Notes: a model not told the origin generated them from the sequence alone. DNA of 15,216 nucleotides from Gammaproteobacteria bacterium (GCA_013138755.1 WTCC01000193.1:1-15216), one strand, 5' to 3'; counted from the stretch's first letter, positions 1 to 5,795 are shown. Program-made: numbers and translations.

Positions 1-268
1 TGAACAGGACGCCCTCAGTCAGTTGCAACCTGGGATCGATGGCGTGGTGTTTGAGTATGGTTACCAGCGCAGTACATTTTTACCACAGGTATGGGAACAA
101 TTACCCGATGCTAAAAATTTCCTGGCGCACTTAAAACATAAAGCCGACTTACCTGGCGACTTCTGGTCAGATGATATAAAACTCTATCGTTACTCTGTAA
201 GCAAATGGAAAGAGAATGATTTTGATATGTTGTCTGATGTTAAAGCTAAGGTCGTAGCAGAGGTCTAA
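1..268 (+). CDS. AMMECR1-domain protein (AmmeMemoRadiSam system protein A), 3' end only
   Basis: Only the last 88 codons are present; the frame is open from base 2 to the TAA at 266-268, and the gene begins upstream of the window. The visible part carries the family hallmark block QPGIDGVVFEYG followed by RSTFLPQVWEQLPD and then FLAHLKHKADLP and YRYSV, in the order found in the C-terminal half of AMMECR1 domains. The family is conserved in all domains of life, and its biochemical role is not settled. The stop lies 2 bp before the ATG of the radical SAM gene, so the two are almost certainly co-transcribed and translationally coupled. In bacteria this pair commonly accompanies a MEMO-domain gene (system protein B), which would lie upstream or be fused to the missing N-terminus. 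Family assignment is firm; function is unknown. Confidence 0.93.
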   Translation, partial: EQDALSQLQPGIDGVVFEYGYQRSTFLPQVWEQLPDAKNFLAHLKHKADLPGDFWSDDIKLYRYSVSKWKENDFDMLSDVKAKVVAEV

Positions 269-270
269 AG

Positions 271-1359
271 ATGATGACAAAAACAAATTATCACCCTGGT
301 CGTTACTGGCATGTAATCGACGATGGTCGCATACAGTGCGATCTGTGTCCGCGTGACTGTAAGTTAAAAGACGGACAGCGCGGTGCCTGTTTCGTACGCA
401 TGCGTGAGGGCGATCAAATAGTGCTGACCAGCTATGGTCGCTCATCAGGGTTCTGCGTGGATCCGATAGAGAAAAAGCCGTTAAATCATTTCTATCCCGG
501 CAGCAGTGTTCTGTCATTTGGTACCGCTGGTTGTAACCTTGCCTGCAAGTTTTGCCAGAACTGGGATATCAGTAAATCAAAAGATATGGATCGGCTGATG
601 GATCAGGCATCGCCTGAAACGATCGCGCTCGCAGCAGAACAGCATGGCTGCAAGAGTGTTGCTTTCACCTATAACGATCCCGTTATCTTCGCGGAGTACG
701 CCATGGACACTGCGGATGCCTGTCATGCGCGTGGTATCAAAACAGTAGCTGTTACCGCGGGTTACATTCATGAAGAAGCACGACGTGATTTCTTTTCAAA
801 AATTGATGCCGCTAATGTAGATCTAAAAGCCTTTACTGATGAGTTCTACTACAAACTGACCGGTTCCCATTTGCAACCAGTACTAGATACATTGGTGTAC
901 CTGAAGCATGAAACCGATGTCTGGTTCGAAATAACCACACTGCTCATCCCGGGTAAAAATGATTCGACGGAAGAGATAACAGCCATGTGTGAGTGGATAA
1001 AAAAAGAGCTGGGTTCAGATGTGCCGCTGCATTTTACGGCATTCCATCCCGATCATAAAATGCCTGATATTCCGCAAACACCTACTGCGACGCTGGTACG
1101 TGCAAGAGACATCGCATTCAAAGCAGGACTCAAATTTGTCTATACCGGTAATGTACATAACCAGGATGGCGATACTACCTATTGCTCAAACTGTCATGCA
1201 AAACTCATTGAGCGCGACTGGTATGAGATTAAGCAGTACAACCTGAATGAAGATGGATGCTGCCCCGAATGTGGAACTGAGTTAGTCGGTGAATTTGATA
1301 AACGAGCTGGTAATTTCGGTGCCAGACGTATCCCAGTGGCGATAAATTTAATCAAGTAA
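271..1359 (+). CDS. amrS: AmmeMemoRadiSam system radical SAM enzyme
   Basis: This 362-aa radical SAM protein has the usual length for the AmrS family. A Cys-rich N-terminus (C23, C26, C30, C40) precedes the [4Fe-4S]/SAM motif CNLACKFC at residues 88-95. Further family landmarks are VAFTYNDPVIFAEY, VTAGYI, ANVDLKAF and the stretch PLHFTAFHPDHKM. The C-terminus has a zinc-ribbon-like pair of knuckles (C305/C308 and C331/C334), as is usual in this subfamily, which resembles pyruvate-formate-lyase activating enzymes. The substrate is not known. Start: the first ATG of ATGATG, 2 bp after the AMMECR1 stop; the second ATG would remove one residue. No terminator with a T-run was found just downstream; a weak dyad (GACCTT/AAGGTC, 1417-1432) is the only structure seen before the next promoter. 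Confidence 0.95.
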   Translation: MMTKTNYHPGRYWHVIDDGRIQCDLCPRDCKLKDGQRGACFVRMREGDQIVLTSYGRSSGFCVDPIEKKPLNHFYPGSSVLSFGTAGCNLACKFCQNWDISKSKDMDRLMDQASPETIALAAEQHGCKSVAFTYNDPVIFAEYAMDTADACHARGIKTVAVTAGYIHEEARRDFFSKIDAANVDLKAFTDEFYYKLTGSHLQPVLDTLVYLKHETDVWFEITTLLIPGKNDSTEEITAMCEWIKKELGSDVPLHFTAFHPDHKMPDIPQTPTATLVRARDIAFKAGLKFVYTGNVHNQDGDTTYCSNCHAKLIERDWYEIKQYNLNEDGCCPECGTELVGEFDKRAGNFGARRIPVAINLIK

Positions 1360-1523
1360 ACGTCGGACCGGTGTCATCGTATGATGGAAATAGTGGATTC
1401 AGTGTGCGCCACTACAGACCTTGGTGAAGGTCCGCTTGAGTCTTAATATAGCTAAGATGGATTCTAATTTTCAGCTCGGCGATATAATTCAATAGCTTGC
1501 GACATGGTTGTAACAAATTACAC

Positions 1524-1553
1524 TTAACACTTATTCTCAAATTCATGTATTAT
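1524..1553 (+). promoter_or_regulatory. Candidate sigma-70 promoter of the TIGR02647 gene
   Basis: TTAACA (1524-1529) and TATTAT (1548-1553) are separated by 18 bp, each one base from consensus. The predicted start near 1560 gives a leader of about 37 nt before the ATG at 1597. Confidence 0.5.
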
Positions 1554-1596
1554 TTGGGATTCGCGGTAAAAAAATACGATGCACAACGGAGAAATC

Positions 1597-1851
1597 ATGC
1601 GCTATACAGAAGATCAAATGGCAGAAATCGATATCCTCATTCATTATCAGCTGGATACCACCCAACAGGGCATCAAGGTACATTCGAGTGCAGACAAGAA
1701 CCAGATAGCTGCGGTACAGCGTCTGTTCGAAAAAGGTCTGGTCACAGCCAAAGACGGCGGCTATCTTACCGATATCGGTAGAAAAGCAGCTGAACATGCT
1801 CAAGCACTAGTACTTATGTTAGCGCCACACCAGCAAAGTATGGCAAGTTAG
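1597..1851 (+). CDS. TIGR02647 family conserved protein
   Basis: An 84-aa cytoplasmic protein of a small gammaproteobacterial family of unknown function. Recognisable elements are an N-terminal MRYTEDQMAEIDIL segment, the block YQLDTTQQGIKVHSSAD (residues about 17-33), and the C-terminal GLVTAKDGGYLTDIGRKAAE and HAQALVLML. The layout suggests a winged-helix-like fold: the segment ending in LTDIGRKAAEHA resembles the wing and last helix of small HTH proteins, but that is inference. Start chosen at 1597 because GGAG lies 5 bp upstream and relatives begin at this residue; an in-frame ATG at 1579 would add six residues without a Shine-Dalgarno. It has its own promoter and appears to be monocistronic, unless the lipoprotein frame that follows immediately is read through translational coupling. 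Confidence 0.9.
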   Translation: MRYTEDQMAEIDILIHYQLDTTQQGIKVHSSADKNQIAAVQRLFEKGLVTAKDGGYLTDIGRKAAEHAQALVLMLAPHQQSMAS

Positions 1852-1853
1852 TT

Positions 1854-2318
1854 ATTAATTCAGCCAAGTTTAAAGTCTTACCCCTAATAGCAGGTCTACT
1901 AACGCTGTATGCTTGCACACAGCAGTCCTCACAAACACTTATAACCATCGCAGATGCCCGACTACATCCTGCACACTTTAACGACACAGGTGCACCAGGT
2001 GATTCTATCGGCGATATCCTGACCTTTGATCAACCGTTGCTGGACGAAAACATGAACGTAATCGGTAATAACAGTGGAAGCTGTATCCGTATTCAGGTTG
2101 CACATAGTTTTCAATGCCAGTGGACACTGACATTTGATACTGAAGACGACGTTAGCAAAAGTATTCAAGTTGCCGGTCGTGAATACGACAAAGGCAGTTC
2201 AACACTAAGCATCACCGGTGGCACTGGAAAATACTCAGGCATCACTGGAGAGATGGATTCTACTAACAATAATGATGGCACATTTACTCAAGTGCTACGC
2301 TACAAGCTAATCCCATAA
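1854..2318 (+). CDS. Allene-oxide-cyclase-like lipoprotein, no canonical start codon
   Basis: The frame is open from 1794 to the TAA at 2316-2318. Translated from 1854 it gives NSAKFKVLPLIAGLLTLYAC, a fine lipoprotein signal: basic start, hydrophobic core, lipobox LYAC with the Cys codon at 1914. The mature part is 134 aa and resembles the allene oxide cyclase/dirigent-like barrel family: GDSIGDILTF, then NVIGNNSGSCIR, then the family signature ITGGTGKYSGITGEM and a C-terminal FTQVLRYKL. No in-frame ATG, GTG or TTG occurs between the upstream stop (1791) and the lipobox. The best-placed initiator is ATT at 1854, with no clear Shine-Dalgarno. The first ordinary start (TTG 2037) would remove signal and first strands. 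Either a rare start, coupling to the preceding gene, a lost start codon (pseudogene), or a sequence error. Bacterial members have no established function. Confidence 0.62.
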   Translation: MNSAKFKVLPLIAGLLTLYACTQQSSQTLITIADARLHPAHFNDTGAPGDSIGDILTFDQPLLDENMNVIGNNSGSCIRIQVAHSFQCQWTLTFDTEDDVSKSIQVAGREYDKGSSTLSITGGTGKYSGITGEMDSTNNNDGTFTQVLRYKLIP

Positions 2319-2374
2319 GATGACTATCTGACACAGTAACAGTGTTATATATTTATCCCCCGCCTGAAACAAAG

Positions 2375-2563
2375 TTAACTACCAAACTCATCAGTCATCG
2401 TTTCGGCAATACCTTTGATAATACCTAGAAAAACATCTGTACCAAATTGATTATTGTCTCTTCGGCATGCATTCAAGGCAGAGATAGCAATATTCATTGC
2501 TGCGTGATAATTACCTTTATCAGTAAATGATTGAATAACTTTAGATTCTGATTCAATGTTCAT
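2375..2563 (-). CDS. Small hypothetical protein, 62 aa
   Basis: I do not recognise this protein. The predicted product is soluble, mainly helical and somewhat acidic at the C-terminus (KGIAETMTDEFGS), with no signal peptide or membrane segment. Start chosen at the ATG at 2563; a GGGG tract lies 9 bp upstream, a weak and rather distant Shine-Dalgarno. A TTG at 2596 would add eleven residues but the extension (LIIHFSGQAL) looks non-native. A strong hairpin terminator at 2645-2690 separates it from the upstream ytoQ operon on the same strand, so it probably has its own promoter in the A+T-rich 2564-2640 stretch. It is convergent with the lipoprotein gene, 56 bp away. That it is a real gene rests mainly on amino-acid composition and spacing. 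Confidence 0.5.
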   Translation of the reverse strand: MNIESESKVIQSFTDKGNYHAAMNIAISALNACRRDNNQFGTDVFLGIIKGIAETMTDEFGS

Positions 2564-2644
2564 TAGTGCTTGCCCCGAAAAATGAATAATTAACAATGAT
2601 TGTAAGGATAATTAACAAATTTAACAGCGTAGATTTTAAATTAT

Positions 2645-2690
2645 TGTAGGTGCGAAAAAAAATGTTACAGACAATTTTTTCGTACCTACA
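2645..2690 (-). terminator. Long hairpin terminator after the ytoQ operon
   Basis: Arms 2645-2660 and 2675-2690 pair along 16 positions, with a single non-Watson-Crick position at 2652/2683 and a 14-nt A/T-rich loop. It begins 8 bp downstream of the stop of the 74-aa gene. Read leftwards, the 3' arm carries eight T residues and is followed by an AT-rich run. The A-tract/T-tract inside the stem means it could also act on + strand transcripts. Confidence 0.75.
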
Positions 2691-2698
2691 CAGAGGCA

Positions 2699-2923
2699 TT
2701 AAGAATCGAGCTTTTTACCTGATTCGTTATTAGCTTTGACGCAAAACATGATGAAAAAAGCATTCCAGTTATCGTAACCATCAACATCGTCAATGTTATC
2801 CAGCTGTTTTTGGCTCTTTAAGTAAGCCAGTGATTTTTTGATCTGTTCATCTTCGATGCCATTTAATTTGATCAGATCAATAGCAGCTATTGATGGTGTC
2901 CATTCTTGCAAAAGCTTACTCAT
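2699..2923 (-). CDS. 74-aa protein in operon with ytoQ; possible lone DnaT-type DNA-binding domain
   Basis: I have no firm family name for this protein. Its pattern is EWTPSIAAIDLIKLNGI, then EEQI-like helix and SLAYLK, then an acidic linker DNIDDVDGY and finally DNWNAFFIMFCVKAN. The order W-x-P-S ... L ... G-I ... I ... L-x-Y ... W-N-x-x-F ... V-K is that of the DnaT DNA-binding domain of primosomal and phage DnaT-like proteins, here without any other domain; the likeness was judged by eye. The gene starts 12 bp after the ytoQ stop, and an AGGA overlapping that stop can serve as its ribosome site. It is the last gene of the operon, followed by a strong terminator. No signal peptide is present. 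The function is unknown; the DnaT link is an inference. Confidence 0.75.
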   Translation of the reverse strand: MSKLLQEWTPSIAAIDLIKLNGIEDEQIKKSLAYLKSQKQLDNIDDVDGYDNWNAFFIMFCVKANNESGKKLDS

Positions 2924-2935
2924 CTTCGCTTGTCC

Positions 2936-3385
2936 TCATACAGCCTTAGCAGTCGTGACATATTTTAGAACCTCGATGACTTCCTCAGGTGTTTTCGCCC
3001 AGGCCATCGCGGCAGCATCAACCTCTTTAAGTGGATGAATTATCGCTTCATCATGTAATGTGATGTATGGCGTGTCCAGTGCTGCGCAAAACCCTGCTTC
3101 GAAAGCAGCATTCCATTGTTTGTACTTATCGCCAAAACGTACGATTGCCAGATCGCAATCTTCTATCAGTGTTTTAGTCCGAATAGCGTTAACTTTGGCC
3201 GATTTGTGATCACGCCAAAAAGGTTCATTCTCAGCGCCCAATGCATCACCCGCTGCGTCACTGGATTCGTGATCAGTCACAGCAGAAGTAAACGTTACCG
3301 GCAGGTTTTGTTTTTCTGCGCCCGTCATAATCTGCTCACGCCAATCAGTATGTATTTCACCTGATAGATATATTATCCAGTTCAT
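2936..3385 (-). CDS. ytoQ: YtoQ family protein
   Basis: 149 aa, matching the whole YtoQ family in length. Diagnostic blocks are IIYLSGEIHTDWREQI at the N-terminus, VTFTSAVTDHESSD (residues 30-43), FWRDHKSAKVNAIRTKTLIE (57-75), VRFGDKYKQWNAAFEAG (82-98) and PYITLHDEAIIHPLKEVDAAA. The family is related to nucleoside 2-deoxyribosyltransferase-like Rossmann proteins: the SGEIH start, the DCDLAIVRFG strand and the WNAAFEAG helix sit where nucleoside-binding and catalytic residues occur in that fold. No specific activity is established. An AGAGAG Shine-Dalgarno lies just before the ATG at 3385. It is the first gene of a two-gene unit with the 74-aa protein. Confidence 0.93.
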   Translation of the reverse strand: MNWIIYLSGEIHTDWREQIMTGAEKQNLPVTFTSAVTDHESSDAAGDALGAENEPFWRDHKSAKVNAIRTKTLIEDCDLAIVRFGDKYKQWNAAFEAGFCAALDTPYITLHDEAIIHPLKEVDAAAMAWAKTPEEVIEVLKYVTTAKAV

Positions 3386-3442
3386 AATTCTCTCTTTTTA
3401 GTTATGCGAGTAAATGCCTAGGTCTATCGTATTTTAACAGTT

Positions 3443-4195
3443 TCATTGGGCTACCGATTTAATTATCAACATGATACCGCTCACTATTAACAACAGGTTT
3501 ATCACCAGATTAAATCGTTGTTGGTTAATTTTTATATGCAGATGGTGCCCAGCATAGAGACCTGCAAATAAAACAGGCAATAAGGTTAGTACTAACCATA
3601 AAACCTGGGGTGTAAAAAGACCATTTACTGCATATGCAGTCATGCGTGCGCCACCATCAACCAGAAAGATCATGACAATGGTTGCTCGAAATTGACTCTT
3701 TCTCAATTGGCGCAGTTTTAGATACACCACATAAAATGGTCCGCCAGTGCCAAATAATGTACCCACTACACCAGCACCAAATCCAGCAAGGATTGCCCAT
3801 CGTCGCCCCCCTGCTCGCACTGATAACGACAGTAGTGAGTAGATCGAATACAGCAGTATAAAAATACCCAGAGCCAGCACTAACTGGTCAGCCTCAACAT
3901 TCACTAATAACCAGACAGCAATAAAAATACCGAGCAACGAAAAAGGGATCAGTGGCAACATATCTCGCCATGAAACCTGTTTTCTATACTGGATGCTTTG
4001 CATGACGGTACCACTGTAGCTTAGTAATCCTAATACAGGCACTATAAACGTCAGTGGAAACATAAAGGCCAGTAATGGTATTGCAACTAAACCGCTACCA
4101 AATCCAGATAGGCCTTTAACGCCATAAGCGAAAAATATTATCGTTATGGATAAGGTAACCTCCAGAGGAGTCAATTCAAGTATATCGAGAAGCAT
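3443..4195 (-). CDS. TauE/SafE family sulfite/anion export permease
   Basis: A 250-aa inner-membrane protein with about eight predicted helices and the internal duplication typical of TauE/SafE (formerly DUF81) permeases. The first half carries KGLSGFGSGLVAIPLL (residues 27-42) and the second its counterpart GFGAGVVGTLFGTGGPFYVV (138-157). Family members move small anions such as sulfite, sulfoacetate or other organosulfur compounds; the substrate cannot be read from the sequence, and no sulfur gene lies next to it. Length is normal. Start is the ATG at 4195. It stands alone on the minus strand; its promoter region holds a perfect inverted repeat (4233-4255) that suggests repression by a regulator encoded elsewhere. 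The intergenic stretch between it and ytoQ (57 bp) has no clear terminator. Confidence 0.93.
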   Translation of the reverse strand: MLLDILELTPLEVTLSITIIFFAYGVKGLSGFGSGLVAIPLLAFMFPLTFIVPVLGLLSYSGTVMQSIQYRKQVSWRDMLPLIPFSLLGIFIAVWLLVNVEADQLVLALGIFILLYSIYSLLSLSVRAGGRRWAILAGFGAGVVGTLFGTGGPFYVVYLKLRQLRKSQFRATIVMIFLVDGGARMTAYAVNGLFTPQVLWLVLTLLPVLFAGLYAGHHLHIKINQQRFNLVINLLLIVSGIMLIIKSVAQ

Positions 4196-4224
4196 ATCTG
4201 TTCAGGTGGTAAGATAACGACGTT

Positions 4225-4255
4225 ATTATGGTACTTACTAATGTTATTAGTAAGT
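4225..4255 (-). promoter_or_regulatory. Candidate promoter of the TauE/SafE gene with overlapping operator
   Basis: On the minus strand TTACTA (4253-4248) and CATAAT (4230-4225) are 17 bp apart. A perfect inverted repeat, ACTTACTAAT/ATTAGTAAGT with a 3-bp centre (4233-4255), covers the -35 and most of the spacer, the usual place for a dimeric repressor. Confidence 0.5.
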
Positions 4256-4336
4256 TATTTGCGATAGTTAATGTAAAGTATTAAGTTTATACGGTATTCA
4301 GGATCAAGCATACACGGTTTGTTTAGAGAACAGCCT

Positions 4337-4354
4337 TATATATTGCAATATATA
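4337..4354. promoter_or_regulatory. Perfect 18-bp palindrome, possible operator
   Basis: TATATATTGCAATATATA is a perfect palindrome around TTGCAA; a further CC/GG pair lies outside one mismatch. It is in the divergent region between the permease and the 76-aa gene. Being A+T-rich, it could be an operator, a hairpin in a leader RNA, or chance. Confidence 0.35.
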
Positions 4355-4401
4355 GGACTATAGTGGATGTGCTTTTGTTGTAAGGAAGCATTTATATAAG
4401 G

Positions 4402-4418
4402 AAACGCTGAGCGTTTTT
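4402..4418 (+). terminator. Short terminator-like hairpin in leader
   Basis: AAACGC and GCGTTT pair around a 3-nt loop and end in a run of five T residues. The stem is short, so it is at most a weak terminator or pause signal. It lies 68 bp upstream of the ATG of the 76-aa gene. Confidence 0.35.
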
Positions 4419-4420
4419 GA

Positions 4421-4461
4421 AGGTGATATAACTGGTTTATCGTTATCACTTTTTATTTGTT
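4421..4461 (+). terminator. Intrinsic terminator upstream of the 76-aa gene (attenuator or sRNA end)
   Basis: GTGATA (4423-4428) pairs with TATCAC (4444-4449); with a two-base bulge the stem extends to GTGATAtaAC/GTTATCAC around a 9-nt loop. It is followed at once by TTTTTATTTGTT. No + strand gene lies upstream within 2 kb, so it must end a non-coding transcript or attenuate the gene at 4486. Confidence 0.5.
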
Positions 4462-4485
4462 CAGCCTAATTGAGTGTCAGGAATC

Positions 4486-4716
4486 ATGAGTGATAAAGCA
4501 ACAGACAGTAAATATAAGGTAATAAAGGTTGAGAAGACCACCCCTCCGACTGGAATGCTGGGTGATAACTGGTACCTCTACGTCATCCAGAAAGGCAATC
4601 TACCTAATTCGATTATGGAATGTAAAAAGACCGGTACACTTAAAGCCGTTACTGCACATGCTAAGGATGTAGCCAACACCATAAACCTGCGTAATGTTAA
4701 AGGTGGACGTAAGTAA
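4486..4716 (+). CDS. Small hypothetical protein, 76 aa
   Basis: I cannot name this protein. It is a basic, soluble protein without signal or membrane segment. The central part GDNWYLYVIQKGN followed by MECKKTGTLKAVTAHAKDVA and NTINLRN has the look of small conserved gammaproteobacterial proteins built as two strands and a helix (W-x-x-Y-V-I ... G-T-L-x-x-V-x-x-H-A ... N-x-R); that resemblance is from memory and not a firm assignment. The start at 4486 is chosen because AGGA ends 3 bp before it; a GTG at 4474 would lie before that site. The C-terminus is Lys/Arg/Gly rich (NVKGGRK), which could favour nucleic-acid contact. It is preceded by a leader with two terminator-like hairpins and is convergent with the methyltransferase gene 22 bp away. 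Confidence 0.7.
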   Translation: MSDKATDSKYKVIKVEKTTPPTGMLGDNWYLYVIQKGNLPNSIMECKKTGTLKAVTAHAKDVANTINLRNVKGGRK

Positions 4717-4738
4717 GTTTAATCTGATCAACTGACGA

Positions 4739-5269
4739 CTAGCGAACCTTTAAACAATTATTTGTGTCACGGCTTTGACGGATCAGATCATTGTCCTTAA
4801 CGCCGTTAATCAAGTCCTGTTGAGACTTTGCTAACCTGTCATACAGAACCACATTCACCGTAGCAGCAAGATTCATACAGCCTATCGTTGGCACGTAAAC
4901 CACAGCATCGGCCCTGTCGATAACATGCTGACTGATCGTTCCATCCTCTGGTCCAAAAATATACAAAACATTATCTGGATGCTCGTAGGCAGGCAGTGTT
5001 ATAGCGTTCTCAGCAAATTCGATGCAGACAATTTCCATTTTATCAGACACGATGTCAAGTATATCGTTGACCTCTGCAAGCGGGATATTGTCACTTACCT
5101 TTCGACTCATATCAGGCTGCCTGGTGTTCAGCCTCAGTGCGCGCGGGTAACGAGAGCCTGTGTAAAAAACACCATCCACGCTGAAGTTACCCGCAGCGCG
5201 CATTACCGAAGCTACATTATCCGGGCTCTTAGGGTTCACTAATCCAATACAGACTTTTCCTTGTTTCAT
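4739..5269 (-). CDS. TrmH/SpoU-type (SPOUT) RNA methyltransferase
   Basis: A 176-aa SPOUT-fold enzyme expected to methylate the 2'-OH of an rRNA or tRNA nucleotide using SAM. Motif 1 is NPKSPDNVASVMRAAGNF (residues 12-29), with the Arg used in catalysis by the family at R24; motif 2 is YIFGPEDG (103-110); motif 3 spans VPTIGCMNLAATVNVVLYDR (126-145), which forms the trefoil-knot cofactor site. In motif 3 the MN pair is kept, but the Ser usual in TrmL/RlmB-type enzymes (S-x-N-x-S) is Ala here, suggesting a distinct subfamily. It has no extra N-terminal RNA-binding domain, so it is compact like TrmL, though the target is not identifiable. Start at the ATG 5269 has no strong Shine-Dalgarno. It is divergent from the cold-shock gene, sharing a 244-bp region. 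Confidence 0.9.
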   Translation of the reverse strand: MKQGKVCIGLVNPKSPDNVASVMRAAGNFSVDGVFYTGSRYPRALRLNTRQPDMSRKVSDNIPLAEVNDILDIVSDKMEIVCIEFAENAITLPAYEHPDNVLYIFGPEDGTISQHVIDRADAVVYVPTIGCMNLAATVNVVLYDRLAKSQQDLINGVKDNDLIRQSRDTNNCLKVR

Positions 5270-5322
5270 AATGATTTCAGATGATACAGAAGAACCATGC
5301 CCCTGTAAGGATTCTGGTTAAA

Positions 5323-5350
5323 TTGACAATATTGTCAGAAAGTGGATAAT
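5323..5350 (+). promoter_or_regulatory. Strong promoter of the cold-shock gene with palindromic element
   Basis: A consensus TTGACA (5323-5328) is 16 bp from GATAAT (5345-5350, one mismatch). A perfect 14-bp palindrome TGACAATATTGTCA (5324-5337) overlaps the -35. Predicted start near 5357 gives an untranslated leader of about 157 nt, as is characteristic of cold-inducible csp mRNAs. Confidence 0.65.
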
Positions 5351-5513
5351 GTCATCAGCTAGAAAGTAGTACTTTAATTTATGCAACACCATTTCGATGT
5401 CACGTTATAGTTTCACGTCCTGTATTTCATATTTAACAGCAACACATTCCAGCCCAATAACACTTGATCTGTATGGTCAGGTTTTTTTAAATATTAATTT
5501 ATAGGATAACAAT

Positions 5514-5720
5514 ATGTCTACAACAACAGGCACAGTAAAATGGTTTAACGAAGCTAAAGGTTTTGGTTTCATCGAGCAAGAATCTGGTCCAGATGTTTTC
5601 GCTCACTTCAGCGCAATCACAGGTTCAGGTTTTAAAACTTTAACCGAAGGCCAAAAAGTAGAATTCACTGTTACAGATGGCCAGAAAGGTCCTCAAGCAG
5701 AAAACATCGTAGCGGTCTAA
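5514..5720 (+). CDS. CspA-family cold-shock protein
   Basis: A 68-aa single cold-shock (OB-fold) domain of full family length. The order is [17 protein letters not shown], with RNP1 as KGFGFI (15-20) and RNP2 as DVFAHF (27-32), then the conserved [13 protein letters not shown] and the closing [13 protein letters not shown]2 has Ala where many homologues have Val. The protein binds single-stranded RNA and DNA and acts as an RNA chaperone. AGGA lies 7 bp before the ATG. It is a single-gene unit: consensus promoter, long A/T-rich leader, and two hairpins plus a T-run directly after the stop. The long leader suggests temperature-dependent mRNA folding, as known for cspA; I did not find a clear cold-box sequence. 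The paralogue (cspA, C, D, E) cannot be decided. Confidence 0.97.
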   Translation: MSTTTGTVKWFNEAKGFGFIEQESGPDVFAHFSAITGSGFKTLTEGQKVEFTVTDGQKGPQAENIVAV

Positions 5721-5738
5721 ATCAGACCCCTGTGATTT

Positions 5739-5758
5739 CCTAACTGATAAAGGTTAGG
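5739..5758 (+). repeat. Hairpin ahead of the csp terminator
   Basis: CCTAAC (5739-5744) and GTTAGG (5753-5758) form a 6-bp stem with an 8-nt loop, 2 bp before the terminator stem. It has no T-run of its own and may stabilise the mRNA 3' end. Confidence 0.5.
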
Positions 5759-5760
5759 TA

Positions 5761-5795
5761 AAAAAAGGCAAGGCTATTTAGTCTTGCCTTTTTTG
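5761..5795 (+). terminator. Rho-independent terminator of the cold-shock gene
   Basis: AAAAAAGGCAAG (5761-5772) and CTTGCCTTTTTT (5783-5794) form a perfect 12-bp stem with a 10-nt loop, ending in six T residues. The A-run on the other arm would let it work on both strands. Confidence 0.92.

Noticed and set aside
167..517. 116-codon minus-strand frame across the AMMECR1/amrS junction
   Set aside because: Shadow of two well-identified + strand genes; no ribosome site and no recognisable protein pattern.
1417..1432. GACCTT/AAGGTC dyad after amrS as terminator
   Set aside because: Six-bp stem without a following T-run; left as a remark only.
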